Source of the DNA: Streptomyces koelreuteriae
Lineage (GTDB): Bacteria; Actinomycetota; Actinomycetes; Streptomycetales; Streptomycetaceae
Direction: 5' to 3'
NCBI RefSeq assembly: GCF_018604545.1
Contig: NZ_CP075896.1
Location: forward strand, 372,001 to 436,000
DNA length: 64,000 nucleotides
Numbering within the stretch: position 1 is the first letter of the stretch; each line of letters begins with the position of its first letter. This document shows, piece after piece, positions 53,080-61,604 of the stretch. Both the position numbers and the translations under genes were made by a program. A model generated the notes under the pieces. The model was not told where the DNA came from, ran no database searches, and saw only the letters and a program-made list of their open reading frames with translations.

Positions 53080-53955
53080 GTGGCGGCACGACGGAGGACA
53101 CTCAGGATCCTGACCGGGGCGGCCGCGGCGTCCCTCGCCCTGGTCTCGACCGCCTGGAGCCGGCCGGCCCCGCCCGGGCACGAGGTCCGGGCCCAGGCTC
53201 CGGCGGCCGAGGGACCGGCGACGCTGTGCGCGCCCGCGGGCACCCTGCGCGGCGCGGACGGCGAGCGGGCCGACGTCGGTCTGTGCGCGGGCAGTGGCAC
53301 CCCGGTGATGGCGGTCTCGGCGCCCGCGAGCTGCGGTCGTCCCGGCACGTCCGTCCGGTACGCCTGTCTGACCTCCGGCACCTGGACGGCGAAACGCCAG
53401 GGCAGGACGGTCGCCTCCGGGACGCTGCCCGGTTCGCAGCCGTATCCCGGGCCGGGGACCTACGAGGTCACGGCCACCGTGCACGTCCGCTCCACGCCGA
53501 GCGGGGTGGATCTGCGGGGCACGGTCCGGACCACGCTCACCCTGAGCGCGCCGAAGCAGCGGCCCACGCACCGCGTCGAGGTCGACCGGACCGCCCTGCG
53601 CCGCGGGGCCACCACCACGCTGACGTACCGGGTGTACCGCGACAGCGAACAGGGCGACGGCAGCGCCCGCTTCGGGCTGATCGGCGAGGAGAGCAAGGGG
53701 GTGCGGATCAGCACGGCGGACGCCCGGTGCGTCAACCCCCTCATCGGACGGGCCCCGGCCGAGGACCGGCTGACGTACTCCGTGGACTGTGCGCTGACCG
53801 ACCTCCAGCCGGGCCGTCCGGCCACCGTGCGGGTCCGGGTCACCCAGGGGTCCTCCTGCTCGTCGGTGGTCTCGAAGCTGGGGTACTGGATGCCGCGCGG
53901 TCAGGCGCTGTACACCGGCGGGATGGTGGAGGGTCCCACGGTCGGCTGCCGCTGA
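53080..53955 (+). CDS. Secreted hypothetical protein
   Basis: A 291-residue exported protein I do not recognise. The N-terminus RRRTLRILTGAAAASLALVS is a signal peptide. The mature part has about eight Cys, including CGRPGTSVRYAC, and beta-rich segments (YEVTATVHVR, TLTYRVYRD), suggesting a disulfide-bonded Ig-like or beta-sandwich protein. The GTG at 53080 follows GGAGAAGG. It is the only gene on the plus strand here between two minus genes. Function unknown. Confidence 0.75.
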   Translation: MAARRRTLRILTGAAAASLALVSTAWSRPAPPGHEVRAQAPAAEGPATLCAPAGTLRGADGERADVGLCAGSGTPVMAVSAPASCGRPGTSVRYACLTSGTWTAKRQGRTVASGTLPGSQPYPGPGTYEVTATVHVRSTPSGVDLRGTVRTTLTLSAPKQRPTHRVEVDRTALRRGATTTLTYRVYRDSEQGDGSARFGLIGEESKGVRISTADARCVNPLIGRAPAEDRLTYSVDCALTDLQPGRPATVRVRVTQGSSCSSVVSKLGYWMPRGQALYTGGMVEGPTVGCR

Positions 53956-53958
53956 CCG

Positions 53959-54495
53959 TCAGCCCTTCTCGATCAGGTCCAGCGCCCGCTCCCAGCCGAA
54001 CTCCGGCCGCCCGCCGTCCTCGCCCGGCTCTCCGGTGTACGGCTCCCCGAACCGCACGCCCATCCCGCGCAGCCGTTCGAGGCTGCCGCGGTAGGCGGGG
54101 TGGGCGGCCAGGGCGTCGGCCACGCACGGCAGGACGGCGATCGGCACACCGAGCCCCGCGACCTCGCACAGGGTGCCCAGCGCGAGGGTGTCGGCGATGC
54201 CGGCCGCCCACTTGTTGACGGTGTTGAAGGTGGCGGGCGCGAGGACCAGGGCGTCGGGAGCCGGGAAGGGGCGCGGCTCGCCCGGGGTGCGCCAGGCGGA
54301 GCGGATGGGGCGGCCCGTCCGCGCTTCGACGGCCGCCGTGTCGAAGAAGCCGTTCATGGCGACCGGTGTCGCGATGACGCCGACCTCCCAGTTCCGCTCC
54401 TGCGCTGCGGTGATCAGTTCGCTGACGTCCGCGGCGATTCCGGCGGCGCAGACGACGACGTAGAGGAAGGGCTTGCGGGCGGCCTGTTCGGTCAT
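53959..54495 (-). CDS. Flavoprotein (HFCD/PPC-decarboxylase-like)
   Basis: A 178-residue protein of the flavin-dependent cysteine decarboxylase fold: VVVCAAGIAADVSELI at the N-terminus, ALVLAPATFNTVNKWAAGIAD in the middle (the APATxNTxNK signature) and GVPIAVLPCV. It binds FMN. Members decarboxylate peptide cysteines or phosphopantothenoylcysteine; this orphan form has no known partner nearby. It is convergent with the secreted-protein gene, three bases apart. Confidence 0.85.
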   Translation of the reverse strand: MTEQAARKPFLYVVVCAAGIAADVSELITAAQERNWEVGVIATPVAMNGFFDTAAVEARTGRPIRSAWRTPGEPRPFPAPDALVLAPATFNTVNKWAAGIADTLALGTLCEVAGLGVPIAVLPCVADALAAHPAYRGSLERLRGMGVRFGEPYTGEPGEDGGRPEFGWERALDLIEKG

Positions 54496-54522
54496 CCCGG
54501 AAACCCTAGCGACTCCCCCGGA

Positions 54523-54981
54523 TCACCGGACGGGGAAGGTGTGACCGCGTTCCCGCTCAGGCCGGGGGCCGAGGATGCGGCGCTCCTTCTCCTCGATCCG
54601 TACGTCGTTGATGCTCGCCTCGCGGCGGGTCATCAGCCCGTGCTCGTCGAACTCCCACAGTTCGTTGCCGTAGGAGCGCCAGCACTGCCCCTCGGTGTCC
54701 CGGCACTCGTACTGGAAGCGGACGGCGATGCGGTTGCCGTCGAAGGCCCAGAGGTCCTTGCGCAGGGCGTACTCCCGCTCGCGCTCCCACTTGCGGGTCA
54801 GGAACTCGGTGATCTCGGCGCGGCCGGTGACGAAGGTGTCGCGGTTGCGCCAGACGGAGTCCTCCGAGTAGGCGAGGGCGACCTTGTGCGGGTCGCGGGT
54901 GTTCCAAGCGTCCTCGGCGGCCTGGACCTTCCTCGCGGCGCTCTCGCGGGTGAAGGGCGGCAGGGGCGGGCGGTCGGTCAT
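54523..54981 (-). CDS. SnoaL/NTF2-like protein (DUF1348)
   Basis: A 152-residue alpha+beta-barrel protein. [20 protein letters not shown] and the stretch [28 protein letters not shown] and [15 protein letters not shown] match the DUF1348 group. It may bind or convert a small ligand. It is divergent from the TetR gene at 55074 and shares a promoter region with two identical operator-like palindromes, so it is likely the TetR target. Confidence 0.88.
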   Translation of the reverse strand: MTDRPPLPPFTRESAARKVQAAEDAWNTRDPHKVALAYSEDSVWRNRDTFVTGRAEITEFLTRKWEREREYALRKDLWAFDGNRIAVRFQYECRDTEGQCWRSYGNELWEFDEHGLMTRREASINDVRIEEKERRILGPRPERERGHTFPVR

Positions 54982-55002
54982 GAATGCTCCCCGGTCACAG
55001 CG

Positions 55003-55018
55003 GAGAACGGGCGTTCTC
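55003..55018. promoter_or_regulatory. TetR operator palindrome, copy 1
   Basis: GAGAACGGGCGTTCTC, the half sites GAGAACG/CGTTCTC around two central bases, between the divergent DUF1348 and TetR genes, 22 bases from the DUF1348 start. Confidence 0.8.
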
Positions 55019-55037
55019 CGGAGGGCTGCTACGCTAG

Positions 55038-55053
55038 GAGAACGCTCGTTCTC
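55038..55053. promoter_or_regulatory. TetR operator palindrome, copy 2
   Basis: GAGAACGCTCGTTCTC, same half sites as copy 1, 35 bases away, and 21 bases before the TetR start. The repetition makes cooperative autoregulation likely. Confidence 0.8.
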
Positions 55054-55073
55054 GCGTCAAGGAGTGGTGGTAC

Positions 55074-55625
55074 ATGGACAGCGCGGTGGCCCGGGAGCGG
55101 GCGCTGGACGCGGCCGAGGAGCTGTTCTACGGGCAGGGCGTGCGGTCCGTCGGGATGGACGACGTCCGCGGCAGGTCCGGGGTCTCGCTCAAGCGGCTCT
55201 ACCAGCTCTTCCCGGCGAAGGAGCAGTTGGTGGAGGCGTATCTGGAGCGGCGTGACGCGCGCTGGCGCGGGCAGCTCGCCGAGTACGTCGAGCGGCACGG
55301 GGAGCCCCGGGAGCGGATCCTGGCCGTGTTCGACTGGCTCGGCGGCTGGTTCGGCGAGCCGGACTTCCGCGGCTGCGCGTGGATCAACGCCTACGGCGAG
55401 CTCGGCGCCACGTCCGCGCGGGTGGCCGGCCAAGTGCGCGCGCACAAGAGGGCGTTCCGGGAGTACCTCGCCTCTCTCGTGGCCGCGGCGGGGCTGCCCG
55501 CCGCGCTGGCCGGGCAGCTGTACCTGCTGGCGGAGGGTGCCATGGTCACGGCGGGAGTCACCAGGAGCGCCGAGCCCGCGGCCGAGGCGCGCGAGGCGGC
55601 CCGGCTGCTCCTGGGTCCCCTGTGA
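55074..55625 (+). CDS. TetR-family transcriptional regulator
   Basis: A 183-residue repressor. The N-terminal helix-turn-helix (about 6-50) includes ALDAAEELFYGQGVRSVGMD and SGVSLKRLYQLFPAKEQLV. The ligand domain has WFGEPDFRGCAWINAYGEL, typical of the group that controls SnoaL-like or oxidoreductase neighbours. It is divergent from the DUF1348 gene with two GAGAACG-N2-CGTTCTC sites between them, which it probably binds. Confidence 0.92.
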   Translation: MDSAVARERALDAAEELFYGQGVRSVGMDDVRGRSGVSLKRLYQLFPAKEQLVEAYLERRDARWRGQLAEYVERHGEPRERILAVFDWLGGWFGEPDFRGCAWINAYGELGATSARVAGQVRAHKRAFREYLASLVAAAGLPAALAGQLYLLAEGAMVTAGVTRSAEPAAEAREAARLLLGPL

Positions 55626-55634
55626 GGCCGGGCG

Positions 55635-55841
55635 TCAGCCCACTCTCTCCGAGACGGTGATGGCGCTCACCGGGCAGGCCCGGGCCGCCTCCCGCACCAG
55701 CGGGCTGCCGCCGCCGTCCTCCTGTCCGGGCAGCAGGGTGCTGTAGCCGTCGTCGTCCTGGGTGAACACCTCCGGGGCGGTCAGGGCGCACTGGCCCGCG
55801 CCGATGCAGACGTCCGTGTCGATCTCGATGTCGATGTGCAT
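55635..55841 (-). CDS. Ferredoxin of the [3Fe-4S] type
   Basis: A 68-residue ferredoxin with Cys12 and Cys18 (CIGAGQC) and Cys56 before Pro (ARACPV). The second Cys of a 4Fe-4S motif is replaced (Ala15), leaving three ligands as in Streptomyces [3Fe-4S] ferredoxins that serve cytochrome P450. It lies 13 bases downstream of the P450 gene and is clearly its electron donor. It is convergent with the TetR gene. Confidence 0.92.
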   Translation of the reverse strand: MHIDIEIDTDVCIGAGQCALTAPEVFTQDDDGYSTLLPGQEDGGGSPLVREAARACPVSAITVSERVG

Positions 55842-55854
55842 GTGCGGAAGCCTC

Positions 55855-57051
55855 TTACCAGGTCACGGGGAGTTCCAGCATCCCCTGGATCGTGTCGCCC
55901 GGCTTGAAGGGGATCTCGTCGGCCGGGGCGGCCAGGCGCAGGCCGGGCAGCCGGGCGAAGAGGGTGTGCAGGGCGATCTCCAGTTCGGCGCGGGCGAGGT
56001 TCTGGCCGAGGCACTGGTGGATGCCGAAGCCGAACGCCACGTGGTGCCGGGAGGAGCGGTTCCAGTCGAGCGTGTCCGGGTCGGGGTAGACCGTCTCGTC
56101 GCGGTTGATGACGGAGGTCGCGAAGACCACGCCCTCGCCCTCGCGAATCGTCGTCCCGGCCACCTCGATGTCCTCGACGGCCAGGCGCAGCATGCCGTCG
56201 GCGATCGACAGCATCCGCATCAGCTCCTCGACCGCGGTCGGCAGCAGGCCCGGGTCCGCGCGCAGTTCGGCGAGCCGCTCGGGGTGCCGGAGCAGGGTGA
56301 AGGTGCCGAGCGAGATCATGTTGGCGGTCGTCTCGTGGCCCGCGACCAGCAGGATGAGGGCCATGGCGATGAGGCCCTCGCGGTCGAGTACGCCCTCGTC
56401 CGGCTGCCGGTGGATGAGGTCGTCCAGCAGACCGGTCCCCCGGTCTTTGCGCTTGCGGTCGATCAGCTCGCCGAAGTACCCCTCCAGCCGGTCGCGGGCG
56501 TCCAGCACGTCGGCGGTCTCCGGGCCGCGCAGCAGCCGGCGCGACTGGGTCTCGAAGAAGTCGTGGTCGGCGTACGGGACGCCGAGCAGGGCGCAGATCA
56601 CCATGGACGGCACGGGCAGCGCGAAGGCGGTCACCAGGTCCGCGGGCGGGCCCTGGGCGATCATCGCGTCGAGCCGCTCGTCGACGATCCGCTGGATCCG
56701 TGGCCGGAGTTCGACGGCCCGTTTGAGGGTGAAGTCCCCGACGACCATGCGGCGCTGGGTGCGGTGCTCGGGGTCGTCGACGCCCAGCAGGGCCGTTCTG
56801 CGGTTCTGGATCCCGGCGAACCGCTTGGTCGGGGCGGGAAAGCCGGGCCGGTCGCGGTTGGACGACAGGCGTGGGTCGGCCAGGAGGGCGCGGGCGATCG
56901 CGTGCCCGCTGACCAGCCAGGCCTCGCGGCCGTCGAAGAGGGTGATGCGGGTGAGGGGGCGCTCGGTGCGCAACGCGTCGTAGGCGGCGGGCGGGTGGTA
57001 GGGGCAGGTCCGGCTCTGGGGGAAGGCGACGGGTGCGGTCGTTTCCGTCAT
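55855..57051 (-). CDS. Cytochrome P450 (CYP105-like)
   Basis: A 398-residue soluble P450. The oxygen-binding helix has AGHETT (237-242), Glu276-x2-Arg279 is the ExxR motif (EELMR), and the haem loop FGFGIHQCLG holds Cys347. The size and the [3Fe-4S] ferredoxin gene right after it match the CYP105 group, which oxidises macrolides, terpenes and xenobiotics. No biosynthetic cluster lies beside it, so substrate is unknown. ATG at 57051 follows GAGG; a longer frame starts inside non-coding DNA. Confidence 0.94.
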   Translation of the reverse strand: MTETTAPVAFPQSRTCPYHPPAAYDALRTERPLTRITLFDGREAWLVSGHAIARALLADPRLSSNRDRPGFPAPTKRFAGIQNRRTALLGVDDPEHRTQRRMVVGDFTLKRAVELRPRIQRIVDERLDAMIAQGPPADLVTAFALPVPSMVICALLGVPYADHDFFETQSRRLLRGPETADVLDARDRLEGYFGELIDRKRKDRGTGLLDDLIHRQPDEGVLDREGLIAMALILLVAGHETTANMISLGTFTLLRHPERLAELRADPGLLPTAVEELMRMLSIADGMLRLAVEDIEVAGTTIREGEGVVFATSVINRDETVYPDPDTLDWNRSSRHHVAFGFGIHQCLGQNLARAELEIALHTLFARLPGLRLAAPADEIPFKPGDTIQGMLELPVTW

Positions 57052-57336
57052 GAAGACCTCGCAGACGAGTAGTGCGTCGTGCCGATCATCATTAGATGCC
57101 CCGGGCACCTATAGGGCGACGCGAAGTTCGGCCAGATCGGTTGCGGTGGCAACTTGGCCGGGGAATGCCGTCTTCACGTTCGAAAACCGGTTGTCGCTGC
57201 GGCGGGGCAGGCCCCAGGATCCAGCCATGTCTACGCTCGATGCCCTTTCGCCGTCACTGCCGCTGTCCGTCGCCGCTTCCGCCGCGCGCCGACAGCAGCG
57301 GTCCGGCCGTGGTGAAGGGCCGACGCCGCCGCGGTC

Positions 57337-57969
57337 ATGACGGCCGCGCTCCTCGCGGGGCTGCTCGCCGGGTACGGCATCGCGGTCCCCGTGGGCGCGG
57401 TCGGGACGTACCTGGTCTCCCTCACCGCCCGCACGTCCCTGCGTACCGGTGTCTGCGCCGCGCTCGGCGTCGCCACCGCCGACGGGCTGTACGCCCTCGC
57501 CGCCACGCTCGGGGGTACGGCCCTGGCCGGCGCGCTGCGGCCGGTGCTCGGGCCGCTGCGCTGGGTCTGTGTCCTGGTGCTGCTCGGGCTGGCGGTGCGG
57601 GGCGCGGTCACCGCCCTGCGCGAGTACCGCGGCCACCGGCTCGCCACGCGGACGGCCCCCGCTCCCCCGGGTCCCGCCCGGGCCTACGCGGGGCTGCTCG
57701 GCATCACCCTGCTCAACCCCACCACCGTGATCTACTTCGCGGCGCTCGTGCTCGGCTCCCGGGCCACGGGTCCGGCCGGTCCGGTGGAGCAGGGCGTGTT
57801 CGTCCTGGCCGCCTTCGCCGCCTCCGCCAGCTGGCAGGTGCTGCTCGCCGGGAGCGGTGCCCTGCTGGGCCGGGCGCTGGCTGGTCACCGGGGGCGGCTG
57901 GCGACGGCGCTGGTGGCGAGCGGGGTGATGACGGCTCTGGCCGTGCGAATGGCGGTTTCTCCAGGATGA
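57337..57969 (+). CDS. LysE-family transporter
   Basis: A 210-residue protein with six predicted transmembrane segments (AVPVGAVGTYLVSL and LLGITLLNPTTVIYFAALVL are the LysE family landmarks). It probably exports an amino acid or related compound. The ATG at 57337 lacks a close ribosome-binding site. It starts 285 bases from the divergent P450 gene. No LysG-type regulator is nearby. Confidence 0.85.
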   Translation: MTAALLAGLLAGYGIAVPVGAVGTYLVSLTARTSLRTGVCAALGVATADGLYALAATLGGTALAGALRPVLGPLRWVCVLVLLGLAVRGAVTALREYRGHRLATRTAPAPPGPARAYAGLLGITLLNPTTVIYFAALVLGSRATGPAGPVEQGVFVLAAFAASASWQVLLAGSGALLGRALAGHRGRLATALVASGVMTALAVRMAVSPG

Positions 57970-58044
57970 TTCGCGCGTGGACCGGTGTTGAGGGCAGGTA
58001 TCAGTTACCGGTCGGCCTCTGACACGACGATGGGACGGATTGCC

Positions 58045-58494
58045 ATGCCTCTCGAGGGCGAGTACGAACCCAGCACGACGCAGTGGGTGCGCAAGCAGGT
58101 GGAACTGTACGAGAGCTCCGGCGGGACGGAGGGGACGACGCTGCAGGGCACCAAGATGCCGGTCGTCGTCCTGACCTCACGGGGATCCAAGAGCGGCAAG
58201 CTCCGCAAGACACCGGTGATGCGGGTCGAGCACGAGGGGCGTTACGCGGCCGTCGCCTCGCTCGGCGGTGCGCCCAAGCACCCGGTCTGGTACTTCAACC
58301 TCAAGTCCGACCCGCAGGTGGAACTCCAGGACGGGCCCCGCAAGCAGGACATGACCGCCCGTGAGGTCACCGGCGAGGAGAAGGCCGCGTGGTGGGAGCG
58401 GGCCGTGGCGGCGTATCCGGCGTACGCGGACTACCAGAAGAAGACCGACCGGGAGATTCCGGTGTTCGTGCTGGAGCCCGTGGCCGGCGACTGA
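58045..58494 (+). CDS. F420-dependent deazaflavin oxidoreductase (Ddn family)
   Basis: A 149-residue split beta-barrel protein. [20 protein letters not shown] and [18 protein letters not shown], then [19 protein letters not shown], are the nitroreductase/Ddn family signature for binding coenzyme F420. It reduces a quinone or unsaturated compound. ATG at 58045 gives the usual family length; a 58030 ATG adds five residues. A hairpin with a short T-run follows the gene and overlaps the next gene's 3' end. Confidence 0.92.
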   Translation: MPLEGEYEPSTTQWVRKQVELYESSGGTEGTTLQGTKMPVVVLTSRGSKSGKLRKTPVMRVEHEGRYAAVASLGGAPKHPVWYFNLKSDPQVELQDGPRKQDMTAREVTGEEKAAWWERAVAAYPAYADYQKKTDREIPVFVLEPVAGD

Positions 58495-58562
58495 GGCCAG
58501 GACGGGCGGGAAAGAAAATCCGCTCGGGCTGCATGAACCGTGGGCGGCGGGGCACGCGTGGT

Positions 58563-59522
58563 TCAGGCCCCGCCGCGTTCCCCCGTCGCGGCGGGGCTTT
58601 CTGCTGCCTCCCGCGCGCGGCGGTCCGTGACGTCGAGGAAGATCTGGTCCGCCTCGGGCACCGTCCGGGCGATGGAGCGCTTGATGCGCACGGCGACGTC
58701 CTCGACGTGCTCGCTGTCCAGGCCGGGCACCAGGTCGACGCGGGCGGCCACGAGGGCCGAGTCGAGGCCCGTCTTCATCGTGAACAGCGCCTCCACACTG
58801 TCGATCTCGGGCTGTGCCCGCAGCAGTGCGTGGATCCGCCCGCTCGCCTCCGGGTCGGCCGCCTCGCCGATGAGCTGGTCGCGCGCCTCCCGGCCCAGCC
58901 GGTAGGCGACGAAGACCAGCAGCGCGCCGATCGCGAGCGAGGCGGACGCCTCCCACACCACCTGTCCGGTGACCATGTGCAGGGCCATGCCGGCCATGGC
59001 CAGCGTGACGCCGAGTACGGCGGTGCCGTCCTCGGCGACGACCGTCCGCAGGGCCGGGTCACGCAGCCCGGCGCGTATGCCGCCCTGCCCGCGCACCTGG
59101 TACAGGGCGCGCAACAAGGAGCCGCCCTCCGCGAGGAGGGCGACACCGAGCACGATCAGACCGGCCACATAGCCGCCGAGTTTCTCCTCCGATCCGCTCG
59201 CGAGGGCCTCGAAGCCCTGGAAGAAGGAGAAGCAGCCGCCCATGACGAAGATCCCGACCGCCGCGAGGAGCGACCAGAAGAACCGCTCCTTGCCGTAGCC
59301 GAAGGGGTGACGCCGGTCGGCGGGACGGCGGCTGCGGCGCAGCGCCGCCAGCAGGAAGACCTCGTTGAGGCTGTCGGCCACCGAGTGGGCCGCCTCCGAC
59401 AGCAGGGCGGGTGATCCCGCGGCCAGGCCGCCGACGGCCTTGGCCGCGGCGATGACCAGGTTGGCCGCGAGCGCCACCAGCACGGTGACGCGTGTCTTGC
59501 GATCACTTCCTTCAGCACTCAC
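58563..59522 (-). CDS. Cation diffusion facilitator (CDF) transporter
   Basis: A 319-residue protein with six predicted membrane helices. EAAHSVADSLNEV supplies His/Asp of the metal site in helix 2, and RHPFGYGKERFFW is the conserved loop after it. The C-terminal ferredoxin-like metal-binding domain (about 225-300) has HALLRAQPEIDSVEALFTMK. It exports zinc or another divalent metal in exchange for protons. The start is GTG at 59522; upstream codons are not conserved. It is divergent from the glutathionyl reductase gene. Confidence 0.9.
   Translation of the reverse strand: MSAEGSDRKTRVTVLVALAANLVIAAAKAVGGLAAGSPALLSEAAHSVADSLNEVFLLAALRRSRRPADRRHPFGYGKERFFWSLLAAVGIFVMGGCFSFFQGFEALASGSEEKLGGYVAGLIVLGVALLAEGGSLLRALYQVRGQGGIRAGLRDPALRTVVAEDGTAVLGVTLAMAGMALHMVTGQVVWEASASLAIGALLVFVAYRLGREARDQLIGEAADPEASGRIHALLRAQPEIDSVEALFTMKTGLDSALVAARVDLVPGLDSEHVEDVAVRIKRSIARTVPEADQIFLDVTDRRAREAAESPAATGERGGA
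58567..58597 (+). terminator. Terminator of the deazaflavin gene inside the CDF 3' end
   Basis: An 11-base-pair stem, GCCCCGCCGCG with CGCGGCGGGGC, followed by TTT on the plus strand, lying inside the last codons of the convergent CDF gene. It serves the deazaflavin gene. Confidence 0.7.
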
Positions 59523-59662
59523 CCACGCCGATTGCCCCGGTCGGCGGTGCTCACACCGTGCCGTCGGCGGAAAAAGGGGAACGCGTTCACCAGGGAACAC
59601 GCACGACCGGCAGGCCACACACCCGACCGGCGGGCCACACGTACGGCAAGGAGGTCACCCCC

Positions 59663-60685
59663 ATGAGCCGCGACGACGGCGACGGCAACAGCGCCTACGG
59701 CAGGAGGGCGTTCAAACGGTCCAAGGCCCATTTCGCGGACCGGATCACAAGGGACGGCCGGGACGGCTGGCCGGTGGAGGCGGGCCGCTACCGTCTGGTC
59801 GTCAGCCGTGCCTGCCCGTGGGCGAGCCGGTCGCTGGTGTCCCGGCGGCTGCTCGGCCTGGAGGAGGCGCTGTCCCTGGCCGTCGCCGACCCGATCCAGG
59901 ACGACCGCAGCTGGCGCTTCACGCTGGACGAGGACGGCCGCGACCCGGTCCTCGGCATCCGCTACCTGGGCGAGGCCTACGACCGGCGGGAGACCGGCTA
60001 CCCCGGCGGGGTCAGCGTGCCGGCGGTCGTGGACGTACCCAGCGGGAAGCTGGTCACCAACGACTACCAGCAGCTCACGCTCGACCTCGCGACCGAATGG
60101 AGCGCCCTGCACCGTGAGGGCGCGCCCGATCTGTACCCGGACAAGCTGCGCGACGAGATCGACGAGGTGATGGCGGACGTCTACGAGGACGTCAACAACG
60201 GCGTGTACCGGGCGGGCTTCGCCACCGGGCAGGAGGAGTACGAGGCCGCCTGCGCGGGCGTGTTCCGGCGTCTTGAGCTGCTCGCGGGGCGGCTGAGGGG
60301 GCAGCGGTATCTCGTCGGCGACACGATCACCGAGGCGGACATCCGGCTGTTCACCACGCTGGTCCGCTTCGACGCGGTGTACCACGGCCACTTCAAGTGC
60401 AACCGCTGGAAGCTGACGGAGAACCAGGTGCTGTGGGGGTACGTCCGTGACCTCTACCAGACGCCCGGGTTCGGCGACACCGTCGACTTCGACCACATCA
60501 AGCGCCACTACTACCAGGTGCACACGGGCATCAACCCGACCCGTGTGGTGCCGCTGGGCCCGGACCTGTCCGGCTGGCTGACCTCGCACCACCGCGAGGA
60601 GCTGGGCGGCAGGCCCTTCGGGGACGGTACGCCGCCGGGGCCGGTCCGCGCCGAGGAGCGGGTCCCGGCCGCGCACACCCCCTGA
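59663..60685 (+). CDS. Glutathionyl-hydroquinone reductase-like (GST Xi) protein
   Basis: A 340-residue two-domain protein. Thioredoxin-like N-terminal part has RACPWASRS with Cys51 (CPWA), as in enzymes that remove glutathione from (chloro)hydroquinones. The C-terminal helical domain has TEADIRLFTTLVRFD and YVRDLYQTPGF. In actinomycetes it probably works with mycothiol, and the glutathione name is inherited. ATG at 59663 follows AAGGAGG by eight bases. A DUF4235 gene follows 39 bases later. Confidence 0.9.
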   Translation: MSRDDGDGNSAYGRRAFKRSKAHFADRITRDGRDGWPVEAGRYRLVVSRACPWASRSLVSRRLLGLEEALSLAVADPIQDDRSWRFTLDEDGRDPVLGIRYLGEAYDRRETGYPGGVSVPAVVDVPSGKLVTNDYQQLTLDLATEWSALHREGAPDLYPDKLRDEIDEVMADVYEDVNNGVYRAGFATGQEEYEAACAGVFRRLELLAGRLRGQRYLVGDTITEADIRLFTTLVRFDAVYHGHFKCNRWKLTENQVLWGYVRDLYQTPGFGDTVDFDHIKRHYYQVHTGINPTRVVPLGPDLSGWLTSHHREELGGRPFGDGTPPGPVRAEERVPAAHTP

Positions 60686-60724
60686 CCACTCCCACCCACC
60701 CCCTGAGCGACGAAGGAGATCGAC

Positions 60725-61021
60725 GTGGCCAAGAAGAAGAAGTTGCCCCTCGCCTACCAGCCCCTCGGGTTCGTGCTGGGCTGGTCGAGCGGCTGGCTGT
60801 CGGGGCTCGCCTTCCGCAAGACGTGGATGGCGCTCCGGCACGAGGAGGACGCTCCCGACGCGCTGGACCGGGACCGCGGCTGGGGCGAGATCCTGCTGGC
60901 CGCCGCGGTCCAGGGCGCCATCTTCGCGGTGGTCCGCAGTGCCGTGGACCGCGCGGGCGCCAAGGCCATCGAGCGTTCGACCGGCGCATGGCCGGCCGAC
61001 GAGAAGAGCGGCCGGGAATGA
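60725..61021 (+). CDS. DUF4235 membrane protein
   Basis: A 98-residue protein with two hydrophobic segments (PLGFVLGWSSGWLSGLAF and ILLAAAVQGAIFAVV) and a basic start (MAKKKKLP). This is the DUF4235 family, whose function is unknown. GTG at 60725 has AAGGAG seven bases upstream. A strong terminator follows. Confidence 0.9.
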   Translation: MAKKKKLPLAYQPLGFVLGWSSGWLSGLAFRKTWMALRHEEDAPDALDRDRGWGEILLAAAVQGAIFAVVRSAVDRAGAKAIERSTGAWPADEKSGRE

Positions 61022-61026
61022 CAACC

Positions 61027-61066
61027 GCGCGGCCCCGCCCGTCCGGTACGGCGGGCGGGGCCGCGC
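61027..61066. terminator. Bidirectional terminator between DUF4235 and Lrp genes
   Basis: A perfect 15-base-pair stem, GCGCGGCCCCGCCCG with CGGGCGGGGCCGCGC around a ten-base loop, six bases after the DUF4235 stop and 18 before the convergent Lrp stop. Confidence 0.88.
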
Positions 61067-61083
61067 TGTGCCCGGGGGTCCGC

Positions 61084-61542
61084 TCAGCCGTCCACCTTGA
61101 TCGTCTTCATGGTGAGGTGGGACTCGAGGCGTAGGACGGCGGGCAGTCCGCTGAGTTTGCTCATCATGAAGGCCTCGTAGGCGGCGTGGTCGGCGACGGC
61201 GACGCGGAGGAAGTAGTCGGGCCGTCCGTACATCCGCCGGAACTCGACGACCTCCTCGTAGGAGGCCACGGTGGTCTCGAACTCCTCGACGGTCCCGCGG
61301 TCCTGGGCGTAGATCTCGACGTCGACGAGCACTTCGAGCGCGCGTCCCACGGCTCCGGGGTCGATGACGGCCCGGTAGCCGGCGATGACGCCGCTCTCCT
61401 CCAGGCGCTTGACCCGGCGCAGACAGGGAGGCGGAGTCAGGCCCACCCGCTTGGCGAGTTCGACGTTCGGCAGTCGGCCGTCCTGGCGCAGATGAAACAA
61501 AATTTCACGATCGACGGCGTCAAGGTCACTTTCATTACCCAT
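61084..61542 (-). CDS. Lrp/AsnC-family regulator
   Basis: A 152-residue regulator. The N-terminal winged helix (DAVDREILFHLRQDGRLPNV, then VELAKRVGLTPPPCLRRVKRL, about 5-50) is followed by an amino-acid-binding RAM domain with RALEVLVDVEIYA. It is divergent from azlCD, so it likely controls branched-chain amino acid export. The ATG at 61542 lacks a clear ribosome-binding site; an upstream in-frame start gives only seven more residues. Confidence 0.9.
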   Translation of the reverse strand: MGNESDLDAVDREILFHLRQDGRLPNVELAKRVGLTPPPCLRRVKRLEESGVIAGYRAVIDPGAVGRALEVLVDVEIYAQDRGTVEEFETTVASYEEVVEFRRMYGRPDYFLRVAVADHAAYEAFMMSKLSGLPAVLRLESHLTMKTIKVDG

Positions 61543-61604
61543 AGGGAGATCATAGGGCCACAATTGGCAACCATATGAGGCGCGAACTTTCCTAAAATGT
61601 CGGC

